Below are positions 13,331-26,420 of a stretch of DNA of 64,000 bases, one piece after another. The stretch covers positions 1,918,109 to 1,982,108 of the forward strand of contig SSNP01000031.1 of assembly GCA_006937955.1 (NCBI GenBank). The letters are read 5' to 3'. The notes below the pieces were generated by a model. It saw nothing but the letters and a program-made list of their open reading frames with translations. It made no database searches and was not told the origin of the DNA. This stretch comes from Pachypanchax playfairii. Its lineage: Eukaryota > Chordata > Actinopteri > Cyprinodontiformes > Aplocheilidae. Made by a program: the position numbers and the translations under genes. Positions within the stretch are counted from its first letter, which is position 1. Each line of letters starts with the position of its first letter.

Positions 13331-13726
13331 TTGATTTCATGTTTGATTCTTTCATCCAATTAAAAGTTGCTGGAGAAAGTTTTACTTGAGTGTTTGTGGT
13401 TCTTGTATGTGACATAACTGGGAATAAGATTCAGTTTTAAAATTGTTTGTTTATTCAACAAAGATGAACCCAGATAAAACTTTTAAAATTTCAGTTGAAT
13501 AAAAATGATTGACAGGTGGTGGGAAGAATATTGATTGTGCCTTGTTGTGAAATTTAGTCTCCTGGATTTTCTTTATATATGTGCCCCCCTCCCAACCTAA
13601 ACATTATTAAAGACTGAGCATACCTTTTCATTCAGAGGCAGCACAAACACACAGATTATCTCCACAGATTGATCATAGAATTTTTACAGTGAAATACTCA
13701 CACAACATTCTAATGTCCCATCGATG
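13331..13726. other. Spacer, nothing recognised
   Basis: AT-rich sequence without recognised features. Confidence 0.5.
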
Positions 13727-13730
13727 TTAA

Positions 13731-14402
13731 AAGTAAAGTCACATTATAACATATCTCGATCTCAGCCGGCTGGGTGGTCGCTAGTTTTGATCATTTTAAA
13801 AACGCTGTTCCGTGATAGAATGATTGTTTACAATAACTATTCTGCGTCCAGACTTCCTGGTTCCACAGCGAATCACATGTGAGTCTGCAAGGTTGCCAAG
13901 TCTTCAACACAAGCAGCTGTAATTCCACAACGACCAGCAGCAGAGAGTAAAAGAAGCAGCCCTGAGGTAACTTATAGGAAACTATGACATCCTGCCCCAA
14001 AGTTGAACAAATACAAGAGACATAAAATGAAGATCAACATTTAAACTGGCAACCCTGCAGAAAAATCAGGACGGGGAGGAGGTGAGTGGCTTTTTAACTA
14101 AGCTTTTAAGTGATTTAATCATCTTAATTATTCATTTTTAATGATTCAGTTGGTTTTATCAATATAAATTAGTTTTATGAATCACTACTTGTTATCCTTT
14201 TTAATGTTTTTACCATTTCTTTTTGATTTCAGTGTTTCCTCATGGGGGTTGACCACAGGGCTTGGTCTGCTCAGTCTGTACGGTTGCTTCCGCAGGAATG
14301 TCAGTGTTGGGGGTCCGGGGTCCCTCTGTGCAGCCTCGTGGCAAGCCTGGCACCCGGATGGCTGAAGGCTTTGTTCTGTTGTTCATGTTCCATATTCCAC
14401 CT
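13731..14402 (+). mobile_element. TTAA-flanked repeat family B, copy 2
   Basis: TTAA lies at 13727-13730 and 14403-14406. The first about 330 bp (from AAGTAAAGTCACATTATAAC through TCAGCCGGCTGGGTGG and GTCTTCAACACAAGCAGCTG) is closely similar to 29615-30070. The right end (GTTCATGTTCCATATTCCAC) is shared with the copies near 11.7 kb and, inverted, 34.0 kb. There is no transposase. It links the 29.6-kb variant to the 10.9/34-kb variants as one modular family. Confidence 0.65.
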
Positions 14403-14406
14403 TTAA

Positions 14407-16129
14407 ATCAGAACTTTAAACTCTGAGAAGGCACATCAAACTTATTTTTTGCTTAAGAGAACTGTTGTACAAGTTGTAAAGGTTATTCTGTTGTTAGCAT
14501 TAGTGCTATTATTTTCTGTGATGCCATTAGATTTCATCAAACAGAAATTCACCGCAAATTATGGTTCAAACCTAGTTTCTAAAACATTAATCACAACCGA
14601 CCCATCATTGCAATGCAGTCCTAATACCAGCTGACTTTTGCAGTGTTCTAAAGGGGGCTCCTTTTTCCATCAGTTTTGGACGTCTGGACTGAAAATGGTC
14701 TTACAAGACCAGAAGAAGTCAGGTGGGCGGAGCAACATTAGGTCAAACAGGGAATTTCTCTGGTTGTATTCTTAGAAATTAATCTGAGTTTTTGAGAAAT
14801 AACTTAGATTCCAGCAACACTATTTAAATCTAATCTGGCTACACAAATGAGTAGGTAAAAGAATAAAAAAAACATAAAATCTTTAACTGTGCTAATAGGT
14901 CATCGTGAGGTAAAGTCTGGAAGAGAATGTCTTTTGAGACCATTGGCGCATGACTGGCACAGAAGTGGAATTGCTGTAACTGTCGTACACATAAAACATG
15001 CATAAACAAGTATGAAAACGTCAGCCTACGTCAGTATCATAAAAACTGAACATGCTGAAATATTATCAAGGTCAAGCGAGTGTGAATCATCTCAAACCGA
15101 GAGACTGAAACATCATTTAAACATCTTAAAATGAAAAGAGAGAGACAGACTATGGAACCCAAAAATGGCATTGCATTTAAATCCAGGCCTGGAATAGAAC
15201 ATTTTATGACTGTTAAACCCAACAGTAATGTCTCCTTTTATGCAGGCCAAGATTCTCAATTCATCTGTGAGTCAGGCTTATATTAAGGGTTAGTTTGGGT
15301 TATTCTGAGTTATCCAGCTATAGGATTAGCAGAGGACACACTGACCACATTTATTTGCTCTGTTGTCTTATTCATTTCTGTATTTGTTAATAGTTTTTCT
15401 TAATTTTATTTGCCATTTAATTGGGTTAAAGATACTGTCAAAAAAGACAATCATTCATGCATAACTAGCATTTTTTTTAAACTCTTCTTTCTGCCAAATC
15501 ATATACATGTGGGGTATCTGTTTTCTATGAGAATGTAAGAAGTTAAAACATCAAGAATTCACAAATATCAAAATTAGTATTCTCAAAGGACAGATTCGTA
15601 TTCTCAGCCTTACACTGCTTACTGTATTCATAAAGAAGAAACTGAAAATTCGGACTTTGTATTTGTGAATTGTTAAAGTTGTAACTTTTTAAATTGTAAC
15701 CTCACACAGAAAATGAATTGTCGATTTACAACACACATCTTTTTAAAAGCAAGTTTACTCCATACACTTGAGTCATCAACCCCTTCCAGTGTTTTCTCAC
15801 AAAACTAAGATGGTTTCCAGATGCCTGCAATAACTTTAAGAGAACTTTTTTCGCAAATGTTTTAAAACTTTTTCAAATTGGAAAGCAATATGACAACAAG
15901 GTCCTGTCCCCTGCTTGGAAATGAAGAATTTCTGGGAAATTTTCAAGAGATTTTGGAAACTCTCCTGCAAATGCTGTTTGCAGTTTGCTGCCAGTAGTTG
16001 CAGCACGGTAAGACACTGGTCTAATGCCTAACAAGATGGTAGCAATTACCAACTGGTAACTCTCCAGTGATTAATTTATAACACCTGGTCCCAAAAATAT
16101 AAAATTATTATTACCTTAAACTGTTTTTT
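14407..16129. other. AT-rich spacer, nothing recognised
   Basis: No gene, RNA or repeat end was recognised. Open frames are short and without motif. Confidence 0.5.
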
Positions 16130-16985
16130 TTTTTTTTTGTTCAAGGTATATTTATTGAAAAGTTTTTTTTTTTTTTTTTTTTTTTTTTTTANNNNNNNNN
16201 NTTTTTTTTTTTTTTTTTTTTTTTTTTATACACAAACATTAATAAAGAATACAAGATCGGACAATAAAGGACCCATAATCCATTTACAATGGTAACGACA
16301 TATGCATGCAAAACAAGAGGGGAAAAAAAGACAAAAAAAAAAAGGGGGGGGTCCCACGCGTACACATTGAAGCACAAGTACCATAGTATTTACATGACAA
16401 AGTTCCCAATCATAGGCAACAGAGTAAATGTCTTGTAAAGTTACAGTTACACCAGGTCTGGAGATTGTAGGACAAGGTCCTCAACATGTAAAAGAAAATG
16501 GCTGCCAGACCTCATTAAACTTAGATACAGAACCTCTCTTTAAATGAACATTTTTCAAGCTTTGAAAACATTACAATATCTCTGATCCATAGTAAATGTG
16601 ATGGTCGGTGTTGTGATTTCCAGTGTCACAAAATAGACATCTAGTAATCAGAAAAACAAACGCAGCAAAATCAGATTGAGGTTTTGACAACTTAGTGGAA
16701 TCTGATGAGAGAGATGAAAATATAAAAACCCAGTACGTATATAAGGATGAGTATGTCAAAAACCTATGAAAAAGAGTGTCACATTGTTGTCCACATTTAT
16801 CGCACAATGGGTCAATATTGCTATGGATACGGGATAGACTAGATTTAGTCCAATATACATGATGTAGAAACTTACATTGAATAATCCCATATCTGGCGCA
16901 CACCGAAGATGAATGGAGATGCAAGAGAAGGGATTGCCATAATTCTGACTTAAAACATTATTTTTCAATCAGTCCTATAGTTAGA
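16130..16985 (-). mobile_element. 5'-truncated LINE (L1/Tx1-like C-terminus) with poly-A tail
   Basis: On the minus strand the frame ending at 16571 encodes the C-terminal region of a non-LTR retrotransposon ORF2. Visible residues are IQCKFLHHVYWTKSSLSRI, then the cysteine/histidine motif CDKCGQQC...LFHRFL; this pattern follows the reverse transcriptase in L1/Tx1-clade LINEs. After a stop and frame changes, a FNEVWQPF-like C-terminal motif is still legible around 16510-16545. The element ends in a 3' region and a long poly-A tail (poly-T on the plus strand, about 16162-16227). It lacks the endonuclease and RT domains, so it is a dead 5'-truncated copy. Clade assignment is inference. Confidence 0.7.
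16192..16201. other. Assembly gap of 10 Ns inside poly-T
   Basis: Ten consecutive N lie inside a long T homopolymer, which marks a local sequencing or assembly break. The true length of the LINE poly-A tail is therefore unknown. Confidence 0.95.
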
Positions 16986-17525
16986 ATTAGTTTGTCTAAA
17001 TTAGATACTCTAAACAACCACAATGCTTAGCGAGAATGCAATTCATGTTTGAAAATGATTAATGTTATATAATGTCTGTGCACAAATACCCCATAAACCT
17101 TATGGGTATCTATTTAGTTGCCCAATTTGCAGAATTATTTTAAAACTATATATTAAAAATGCGTGTTAATCTGTGACAGATTAACAAATAATAATAAAAT
17201 AATCTGGTGTAAATGCCGTAGTTATAACATTAACCAGTAAACTTTACTTATTAGGGATTCTGCTTCAGAAATAAGAACATTTCCTGTTATTCCCTTTGCT
17301 CATCACCATATAGTGAAATTTAATCTTGCACTAATACAAATCAGTACCATCTGATGTTTTTAAAGTGCATTTTCTAAATATACTGGCAATAAATTATCCA
17401 TATTTTGAATAAAGTACATCTTTAATTAAAATTTTTACATCATTATCATGTTATTATTAAAGTAATTATTATTATCATCATCATAACCACTATCATTATC
17501 ATTATTATAATTGTTTAATCTACCT
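16986..17525. other. AT-rich spacer with an ATT/ATC simple repeat
   Basis: No gene. An imperfect (ATT/ATC)n tract spans about 17436-17512. Confidence 0.6.
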
Positions 17526-17960
17526 GTATCTACTATAGTTGCAGTTTGACACTGGGATATGCGTCATGCAGAGGCCACACCTCTATTAGACATCATGGCC
17601 CGGAAACAGATGACACTCCATTTTGTAATCACATCAACATTATTCTAGTTAACTCAATTTAATTGCCTGGACTGATATTTAAATGAGTTTTAAATGACTA
17701 GCGACAGATTAATGAGGACACTAATCACATGAGTGGTTTTGTCCTTTCCTTCCATGTTAGATTTTACTTGTTTGGGGCAGACTACAACACGGGAAGCTGA
17801 CAGTACCCTGTGTTACCAGCTGCGATCTACTCCACAATGCCCTGGGCAACAAAAATGTTAATTGGGCTTCTAATGTGCAATTTTGCAGGCCACAACCTGT
17901 AAATATCACTTAATGTCAGTTGAATAAACCAAGCAGAGTAACATTCACAACCTCTCAACC
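17526..17960. promoter_or_regulatory. Possible conserved non-coding block
   Basis: A higher-complexity block containing AACTCAATTTAATTGCC, GACAGATTAATGAGGACAC and CACAATGCCCTGGGCAAC, with several homeodomain TAAT cores and no open frame. The regulatory reading is inference. Confidence 0.2.
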
Positions 17961-18430
17961 CAAGTTGACCTTAATACAAAGACGACTGGCGAAGCTTTGT
18001 GTTTTTCTAAATGAAAAATTTAATAAATCACTTTAAAATTGGCCAAAATCTTTTCCAAAATCAAATAAGCAAATAAATAGATGACTGAAACCCATGTATA
18101 GGCAGTCTGACCCATATTGAAAGTAAGCTGAACATGATGGCACATTCACCAACAATTATTTATTAGTTTAAAGGGAATTTTTACGCAAAAACCATCCATC
18201 TCATAATTGTCCAAAGTTAGGCCTAACAAAGCCTTTTCTTTTTTATTTATGCAGACAGACATGCATTATTTTGACAGTAATGCACTAAAATGGCCCATCA
18301 ACAGCATCGACTGTTCATCGCCACCAGACAACCTATGTAGCTTATTGTTGTACATTAAGTCCTTAAAACACATCCTGAATGCCATTAATACATCTCATTG
18401 CATAAAATTTCCATTTGATTTCTATTCAGA

Positions 18431-18700
18431 ATTTTAGATGACCAGCAGAGCACCAAACCCCCCCTTCATTATTTCATATTCAATCAATCACTCATCAGCG
18501 AGCGCCTGTATTATGCCAGTTTTGGCAGTGTGTGTTTTCATCTTGATTATGGAGATTGGCATTAAAATCAGAGCAACAATAGCAACCTCCTCGCGCATGG
18601 CTGTTCCCGAACATGTCACAATTTCATTACTATTGACAAGCTGCATTATAATGTACTTATGTGTCTTACTCGTCTTTTTTTCAGGATTGAGTCAAATGCT
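18431..18700. promoter_or_regulatory. Possible conserved non-coding block
   Basis: A low-repeat stretch with CAATCAATCACTCATCAGC and GATTGGCATTAAAATCAGAG. A 91-codon frame crosses it (18438-18713), but it lacks a motif or splice context and is not called as coding. Confidence 0.18.
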
Positions 18701-19540
18701 TGAGGCACAGTGAGCCATTCACAAAGTCACCTTATTATGGATGCTATGTATTAATCAATGTCATGTAAATTGGGAAAAATATACTTGATGTAATAGATAG
18801 AATTGGATATGTTCACATCTGTATAGTTTATATTAATTTTTAACTTTGAACAGTTTAAATCTTATTATGTAAATATAAATATGTCCATCGGGAATGTAGC
18901 ACTACACATAAGTCATAGTTCAGCACATACCTTGGATATTTTTGGATCCAGGCTTGGTCTTTATCTGGTGGCCTTCACAGTACAAATGCATGTATCATAG
19001 ACCCCAAAAGCCCACACAAATGGAATTTTTCTCCAGAAATTACATCAAAAGACAAAGCAGATATAGTTGAATTATTTTGGAAGGTCCAAAAATAGTGAAG
19101 TCCCTGCCGACTTTATTGAAAGCGTACAGTTGGGACAAAGAGAAAGCTGTCTTATTGATATACAAGTCTTTGTTAGTCATTACTGTTACAAGTAGCATTT
19201 ATAATCAGTAACTGTAAAGCATTTTGGAGATGTAATAGCACTGCATCTGAGTATCAAGAGAATACCTACACATGTACAGGGAGAACATGTGAACTCCACA
19301 CAAAAAATATAAAAAAAACCAACTTAAAACTGCATAAATACATGTACAATCCAAAACAATGGATTTGATCTGCATCCTGGAGGATTTCTGAAGCAGCGTA
19401 TTTTAAACACGGAAAACAATTTTCATTGAGTAACTGCTAAAATGGGACCAAGCTAAAGCCATCTGTCTCAAGACCTCATTTTGATCAGAAAAAAATACTG
19501 CTGTCTCATAAAAAAAATAAAAAAGTCGGAGGGGAAGGGC
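18701..19540. other. AT-rich spacer
   Basis: No gene is seen. The only recognised item is the short repeat fragment at 19264-19304. Confidence 0.5.
19264..19304. repeat. Fragment of dispersed repeat D
   Basis: ACATGTACAGGGAGAACATG followed by TGAACTCCACAC matches the 3' part of a widespread teleost repeat. Other pieces are at 33880-33982, 51758-51862 and 61728-62085. Confidence 0.55.
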
Positions 19541-20200
19541 TACCTTTGCGACCACAAACTTTTTCAATTTCACTCTCAATTTCCTGCGTAATTACTGGTG
19601 CCTTTCATGGCTTTTTTTATGATGCAGGCTCTCCATATGCGGGAGAAAAGGAGACCAGTCTCCCTCTTTTGACATCAATTCTTACTTTCCATGAATGGAC
19701 CTTGTCATCAGTGGTGACCCCTGCGATGTTCTCCCAGCCGCCATGCCAGCTGTACTTTATCTGCACCACTAGGCTCAAGATGGGTCGACTTGCTTGACCT
19801 TTTGGTACATGTGTCCATGTTTGACTGCAAGGGCTATGACTAGGAACATCAAAAGCAGTTCAAAGAGTCCTAAACTTTCATGCTGCTCAGTAAATTGTTC
19901 ACAGATATCTTTAATGTATAAATAACCGATAAGAACGAAGCACTTGACTTAATCTTTCCATATCAGCAGGCTTGACAAATCAGCCAAAAAGAAAAAGGGC
20001 AAGTGTTCAGGGCTTATTGGCTGGCACTCGCTGAATGGCACCCCATCTAAAGAGATCAGAACACCAAGCACATCTCCGCCAAGATCGACAGGCCGACGAA
20101 CAGATGAGCCCACAGGCCAGGGGTTACAGATCATTAAAAGTCATCTATCAACGGCTTTCAAGGCCTCTAATTCCCCCCAAATCGAATATTTCCATGTAAA
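19541..20200. promoter_or_regulatory. Possible conserved non-coding blocks
   Basis: Two higher-complexity stretches (about 19541-19800 and 19970-20190) lack homopolymers and stand out from the AT-rich flanks. Short frames cross both but carry no motif. Inference only. Confidence 0.18.
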
Positions 20201-22229
20201 TATGTCAAAACAGGAATGAAATTAGCATGCTAGTTTATTGAGTGTGATAAAATCTGAAAAGCACCACTGCACATAATTACATACTTGTCAGAACCATAAA
20301 AATTAGCTTTATTATCAATGGAATGGTTTTGTACAACTTCATTTAGGTCCGATATCTTCCAGATGGGGCTGCTCTCTGCACTTGAACAGTTTCTATGCAG
20401 CCCCTGACACCCTCCCAACTCCGGTGCACACACACACACTCACTATCAGTCTTATTCATGCTTTTATGCCCATGCTGAGCCGATGCAAGATAAGATTAGC
20501 AAAAAAGTAGCCAAAGAGAACCTGATCTCTGAGGATGAGTGGAGGGTCACATCATCTGCATTTGATTCAAGGAGGTTTTGAGCTTATTAATATCACTTGC
20601 CCTCCATTACAAACTTAATCACATGCAAATCAAATAATTTATGATGATAAAAGATGCTAAGGATGAGAGAGTAGCCTGCTAGTTTCAGCTTAGCGCTAAC
20701 GGCATTCACGAAGTAGGAATTTTGCAACATATTCTCTTATTTTTTATTATATGCAACTTTTTACCATCACTGGCATTTGGAGAATTAATGGTGGATGCTT
20801 TTATCCTCCTTTTATTCACATACTCTTCTTCTACCACCTCTGCCTGAGTGAAGCTTTTTTAGCTTGTCACTCAGCCAAACTAATAGTTCTGCTCCATCTT
20901 TTATTTAGATTTAATATATTTGTTGCTATTGTTTCATATTTCTTTCTACCCCCATTATCATATCAATTATCATTTCAGTCACACACCCTGATTTCCACTC
21001 ATATCACATTTACGTCAAGTCCATAATGCAACTCTGTTGATAAATTATTTACCAGACAACTTGAGCTAAAGAGGGGTGATTCATATTTAAAATGACGTCT
21101 ATCCTTAATGGCGTTTCTGTTCAATCCTTTAGATTCTGAGACACATTTTTGTTTCTTCAAACATTAGAATTTGAAGCATTTTGCCTAAAATGAGCAACAC
21201 CTTTGTTTTTGAGTCATATTTTTTTGAAAAACTAATCGAAGTTAAAAGGTAGCAAGACAAATCTTTCTATTTAGCCTTGAACGTTTATGTTCACTTCACA
21301 TGTGAGTTGATAGATCAGTCTAGAATATTAAATACAATTTTAACCACTAAGGGCAAACGTTAAATACTAACTTGTTTGAGAACATCGAACGTTCTTCAAA
21401 TTCATGGCAACTTCTCAAGAATAGCGGGAAATCAGGCCAAATACATGACTGATTGGTGTCTTTAGGATACCAATGAACCAATAAAGCCAAAAACAAAACT
21501 GTTGTCTAATAAAAACATGAATGAACAATTCATGTTGAGACTTTAGGCATCCCAGATCTTATTGTAAATGCTTTACCCCCACAATGGGGATCCCACCTCT
21601 GAAAAAATGCCTGGCATACAGAACCATGTTTGTCAAAAAGGGTCTAATTATCCTGTATAAAAATAAAAACAGCAAACACGAATAAGTGAAAAGAAAATGC
21701 TAGTAAATCCCCCAGGGTGCTTTTCTTGGGTATTAAAATGGCTATTCAGTGGCTTAAACTCTTTTTAATGAATGTATTAATGATGTTTCTCTTGTTGGGG
21801 ACTCTGCAGGTTATTTGTGAGCAAAAAAAAGTATTAAGATAAACCTTTGGGTCTAATTTTCCCCTCTAATATTTCTCCTGTGGGCCATGATGTCATCTTA
21901 AAAATCTCTGGAGCTGTTACACATAAAGTGCAACATATTTCAGGTCAGGTTTCAAATTACGCAAATAACACCAGTCAGAATTTTATGAGCTGCAGACTTA
22001 GAATGCTAAGGCTCATCAAAAAGCCACATATCTACAGAAATCCTGAAACACCACTCCTCTTGTCTTTTTATTTTTCCTTCAGTTGGCCAACATTTCCTGT
22101 ATTTTCTCAGTTATTTGTAAGCAATTGTTTAAGATGTTTTATAAAAAAGGTTGAAACAGTACATGTCAAAGAACATTGATAAAGAATGTGTTTAAAGTAG
22201 GTTCTGTCACTTTGTTACCAGGCATTTGT
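20201..22229. other. AT-rich spacer, nothing recognised
   Basis: Only a short (CA)n tract near 20428-20440 and chance frames are present. Confidence 0.5.
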
Positions 22230-22812
22230 CAGGCCATTTCATACAAATTTCAGGACTTTGTGGTTATTTCTTAAGTATTAACCAGTAATATGAAACATTT
22301 TATATCTAAAAAACGTCAGGAAACACTGATTAACAGACCTTTCAATCAGTCTGCATTAAAATTCGGGTGGTTCCGGCTCCTTCTGTCAGGCCTCGAGCAG
22401 CATCTCGTTGATATTCATTATTCAAATATGCTGGACCCAGATTGGCTAACAAACTAGCCTATGAGAGCAAGGTATACTGTTTCCTGCCCCGCTGTGCATG
22501 GCAATGTCAGACGTCGTGTCTTCCTGTTTGCTACATCTTGTGCTATAGCTTTTAGCAGCAGCAGCATGCTAGGTGTGGTTTCAACTGCGGGAGCTGCTGA
22601 ATACTAATGAACAACGGAGTTGTGACTAAACAGATAGAGGCCGTTCAGACTCGGGAGAACTCGGGTGTTATCGCCACCTGCGTAGTTTGAGAGATAAAAA
22701 CTGAAAGAAGTTGTTGACCTGTTTTCACACCCACTATGAAGGTAAGAACACCTGTGGAGCTAAAATATTCAACAGAAACCTCAGAAAAAACGTTTTTAAT
22801 CGAAGGGCCTCT
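22230..22812 (+). mobile_element. MITE family A, copy 2
   Basis: This is a 583-bp unit similar along its length to 5414-5998 (inverted), 48697-49230 and 60152-60713. The right end GAAGGGCCTCT is followed by TTAA (22813-22816). On the left AGGCCATTTCATACAAATTT is preserved, but the adjoining TTAA has decayed. The shared internal landmarks are present: ATTGGCTAACAAACTAG (inverted CCAAT box), GGGAGAACTCGGG, and ATGAAG followed by GTAAGA (ATG at 22736). Confidence 0.8.
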
Positions 22813-22816
22813 TTAA

Positions 22817-23550
22817 ACAAATTTGCAAAAAGAAAAAAAATCTGAGAAACTGTTTGATGGGATACAAGTTTAGTCTAAACACTTTGAGAAAAATCTATAA
22901 AATCGCAGACCTAAAACCACAGCAGATCATGCCATTAAAAATAGATGTAAGGGGGAAGGGGTGTGGAACTTTGAAGCTTTGCATCATTCTGTTGACTCTG
23001 CAGTGGCAAAATGTAAGCATGCCCTCTTTCAACTTAAATGTTTTACATATCCAAACACGCTAAAACAAATCAGCAACAGATCTTATAGGTAAAAACAACT
23101 ATCGACATAAAAAATAAAATACTATGTAATTTTTAGTGTGAATTAAAAAATTAAACTGAAAAAAGACACATTCCAGTGCATTCTGACTGTGCTTGTGTAA
23201 GTTTGCTCTGTATAATTACTTATAGAGAATATCTTCAGGTTGTTAGGGTTTGCAGGTGGGTCAGAGGGACTTTGTCGGAGCTGTTGTCCTTTTTCATGAC
23301 CCATTGTGGACCAAGCTTTAGCTGTTGGACAGATGGCCTTATATGCCTTATATCTGTCTCTTGAATAATTTGATATCAAGAGAAGTTCATGGTAAACAAA
23401 ATGACTGTAAAATACCCAGATCTGGTAGTTATATCACAGGCCCTTATCATCATCCTACCACCACCATGCTTAAAAATGTTTGTCTTGATGTGGCATCTTT
23501 GGTTTTCCTCAAAAGTGGTTCTGTGCATCATGACAAAGTGATTCTAATTG
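22817..23550. other. Spacer, nothing recognised
   Basis: Chance frames only (for example 23143-23379 on the minus strand). Confidence 0.5.
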
Positions 23551-23558
23551 GTCTTGTG

Positions 23559-23771
23559 CAGGGGTGCCCAAAGTCAGGCCTCAAGGGCCACTATCCTGCA
23601 TGTTTTAGATGTTTTCCTGATTCAACACACCTGATTCCAATCTGCAACATCTCAGCAAGTCCAACAGAAGCCTGTTAACGACCCATTCATCTGCATCAGG
23701 TGTGTTGAAGCAGAAGAACATCTAAAACATGCTGGATATTGGCCCTTGAGGCCTGGAGTTGGACACCCCTG
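23559..23771. mobile_element. hAT MITE with 8-bp target duplication
   Basis: This 213-bp element is flanked by a perfect 8-bp direct duplication GTCTTGTG (23551-23558 and 23772-23779), the hallmark of hAT transposition. The ends CAGGGGTGCCCAAAGTCAGG and GGAGTTGGACACCCCTG are inverted repeats. Most of the element is a diverged palindrome, since CATGTTTTAGATGTTTTCCT recurs inverted near the right end. It is non-coding and belongs to a very common teleost hAT MITE type. Confidence 0.92.
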
Positions 23772-24031
23772 GTCTTGTGGATAAAACCCATGTTGCTGTA
23801 ACCTTTGTACCAATTTTACCACACATCATGCCCACGCATGGTTAAAATTGTGCTTATTTTGAGACCTCCCTAAAAAAAATGCAGCTATAAAATGAAAACA
23901 AAAAGAAAGAAAAAAGCAAACAAAAAAAACAGGAACATTTTCATTGTTTGTTTGAAACCTGGGGTATAAACCAGCTCTCTGTCCAACAGGTCTGAACTCA
24001 AACTATACTGTAACAACAGAAGTTTGTTTAA

Positions 24032-24554
24032 CCCCTGCTTTCCACTGAACGTGCAACAGACGCACATCGTTAGTGATGTGTAACATATCATTAAAGTCAA
24101 TGAGACCCTTTCCACTGCACATGAAGCAGCGCGCATTAAACACGTCCCAGAAGTGTAGTGTTGCAAGCATTCAGTGGCAGTTCTATTTTTTATGACAGGA
24201 AATCAGGTGTTTGTACCCAGAAGTTTCAAAATAAAAGGGCACGTGCGGATTTCTGTTTGCGAGACTATGAGAAAGTACAGTACCCGTGATGAGTTTCAAG
24301 TCCGTTGGTAGTGTGAAAATAAGCGACAAACCTTCTGGATACATGTTGTTGTCTTTCTCCCTGCTTGTTGTGTGTACTGACAAAATCCCGCGTTTTCATT
24401 ATTCTCATGAGATTTCGTGATGTTCCAGGACCAGCTGGATGCAACTCTATGCGAGTGATTTACACGTGTGAAGCGCTCCCGGTATGAAGGGACGTGCTGC
24501 TGATTCAGCGAGCAAAACGTTGCGCGCTGCCGACACATCCAGTGGAAAGGAGGG
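24032..24554 (+). mobile_element. MITE family C, copy 1 (CTTTCCACTG ends)
   Basis: The left end CCCCTGCTTTCCACTGAACG and the inverted right end CCCCTCCTTTCCACTGGATG match. TTAA precedes the left end; the right flank reads TTAC. The interior is shared in inverse orientation with 58363-58949, for example CAGAAGTTTCAAAATAAAAG against CTTTTATTCTGAAACTTCTG, and the TATGTTTC/CAGAAGG segments. No transposase. Confidence 0.75.
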
Positions 24555-24559
24555 GTTAC

Positions 24560-26339
24560 TTTGAAAAACTGGAGTTCCTGACTGCCTTCTTCTGGGAATC
24601 AGAACTTGTCCTCCTCAAGATCAGAACTCTCCAGCTATGGAGAAAACCTGGATCAGTCACACCCATTCAAATACCAGTGTGAGAAAATTAATACAAAATT
24701 CAACTGGTAATTACAGTTATTTGTATTTTAATTAAGCACTGACTGAAATTACATAATTGTGACAGCAACAACAAAGGGATTATTATTTATTCTGTGCATG
24801 AACAGTGACTGAGGAACCCATGAGGCTTTGATTTGCATCTCTTTTGGGACAACAGACAAATCTAAACTCACAATTTAACGTAAACAAAGACATGGATGAA
24901 ATTAGTGATGCACGTGTTGCTGATATCACAATAATGTGGTTGGATACAAATGTGCAGACTTTCTGGAAAAGATCAATAAAATCATCTAGAAGTAATCAAT
25001 GCTGTTTTTTCTAAAATCAAAGTAACCCTTGTGACCTCCGGCGGTACCACAGGGTCCCAAAAGATAAGACAATACAAGGGATTAAATTAAAGAAATACTG
25101 AAGAATTTGGGTCATAAAAAGAAGCTTACAATTATTTATTTTAATTCATTACATTGCAATATTATTCACTAATATTGTTATTAGATATATTTATTGTTCT
25201 TATTTGAAAAGGTTCTTTCACTTTTACGTCCTTTACAACGTTTCTGTAGACTCCTTCTATTTCAGCTGACCATTTCCCCAGATCCTTCTTCTCCCACTTG
25301 TCTAATTACACCATAGAAGTATTTTTTCAAACCACCCCCTCCGTCTTTCCCGAAGGAGACCACATGCAACTATAATTGCCTCCCTCGTTAGTTTTGTTTT
25401 CACAAGACGGGATAGGGCCGATTAATTTTATCACTTAATTTTGTCACAGATTTTTCCACTGCCTCTTTAACTGACATGTCCACCACTGCCAGGACCATTT
25501 TTCAGGAAAATTAATTGACAAAGCCGCAGAATTTATCAACATATCACCAGATTAGGGGACAAATTGAAGCAATGAGGGAATCAATTGTGTTTCTGTCATC
25601 AACTGAGCAACCCAGAGGAGAGCCGGATGAGCCCGACCACTGCCAGAGTGACTTCTGTGTCAGGTGATGTGATTTATGTTTTTATTTAGACGTGGGGCAT
25701 AAATCAGAATGAGTTACAAGTATGGTGCTACCTCCCTTTGAGAGTCAAGCAATGCGCTGCAGAAAGCATGTGTAACCCACTGAAGTTCAAACACGAGCTC
25801 ATGAAAGAATTAGCGAGGATTTGTTCAAAGAAAGAAAAACATCTGCTGACAAAATGAAATGGATCACCTGAAACTATTAAATGTTTTGACATTGTGCAGA
25901 AAGGCTGGCTGAAGCGGTTTGTTTTTTAAATACAGTTGGTTGATTTCTGTTTCAAGTTTTTTAATTTCCCTGAATCTGAGGCCCTGTGTTTTAACCAGGT
26001 AAATGCAGAATGCTCCTGCTAGTTTGCCTGAAGCAGATGATCTCCTTCATGTGGGAATAACCAGAGGAAGCGAGAGATGGAGTGACAATCAGGGACTTGT
26101 AATGAGGACATTGCTCCAGTTTGTCTTGATGAAGAAGAAGCTGAGCTAAAAAAAAAAAAGCATTTGATTTGCTGGTCTGTCTACATTCAAACCCAACCTG
26201 ACCTGTGGCTACGGGATTTGGATCATGACCCAAAGAACAAGATGCTTAAGGTACAAGCAGATGAGCTAGTTTCAGAGTACAGCTGCTGCTCCTCTTAACT
26301 GAAAGGAGTCAGCTGAGGAGGTCATGACTCCTGATTTCG
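24560..26339. other. AT-rich spacer with one possible regulatory stretch
   Basis: No gene. A higher-complexity stretch at about 25440-25680 (for example AATTAATTGACAAAGCC and GAGGGAATCAATTGTG) could be conserved non-coding DNA, by texture only. Confidence 0.4.
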
Positions 26340-26420
26340 TCCCACTTGAGGTTTTCTGGATACGTCCCACTTGGAGGAGAACCCGGAATAAACCCAGAAC
26401 TTGGAGGGATTATATATGGT
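26340..26420 (+). pseudogene. Remnant of a LINE C-terminal coding region
   Basis: Translation from 26348 gives EVFWIRPTWRRTRNKPRTW followed by RDYIW. This corresponds closely to the conserved C-terminal EVFxxCPTGRRPRGRPRTRW...RDY segment of a non-LTR retrotransposon family common in teleosts (from memory). Only about 24 codons are legible and the flanks have decayed. Confidence 0.6.
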
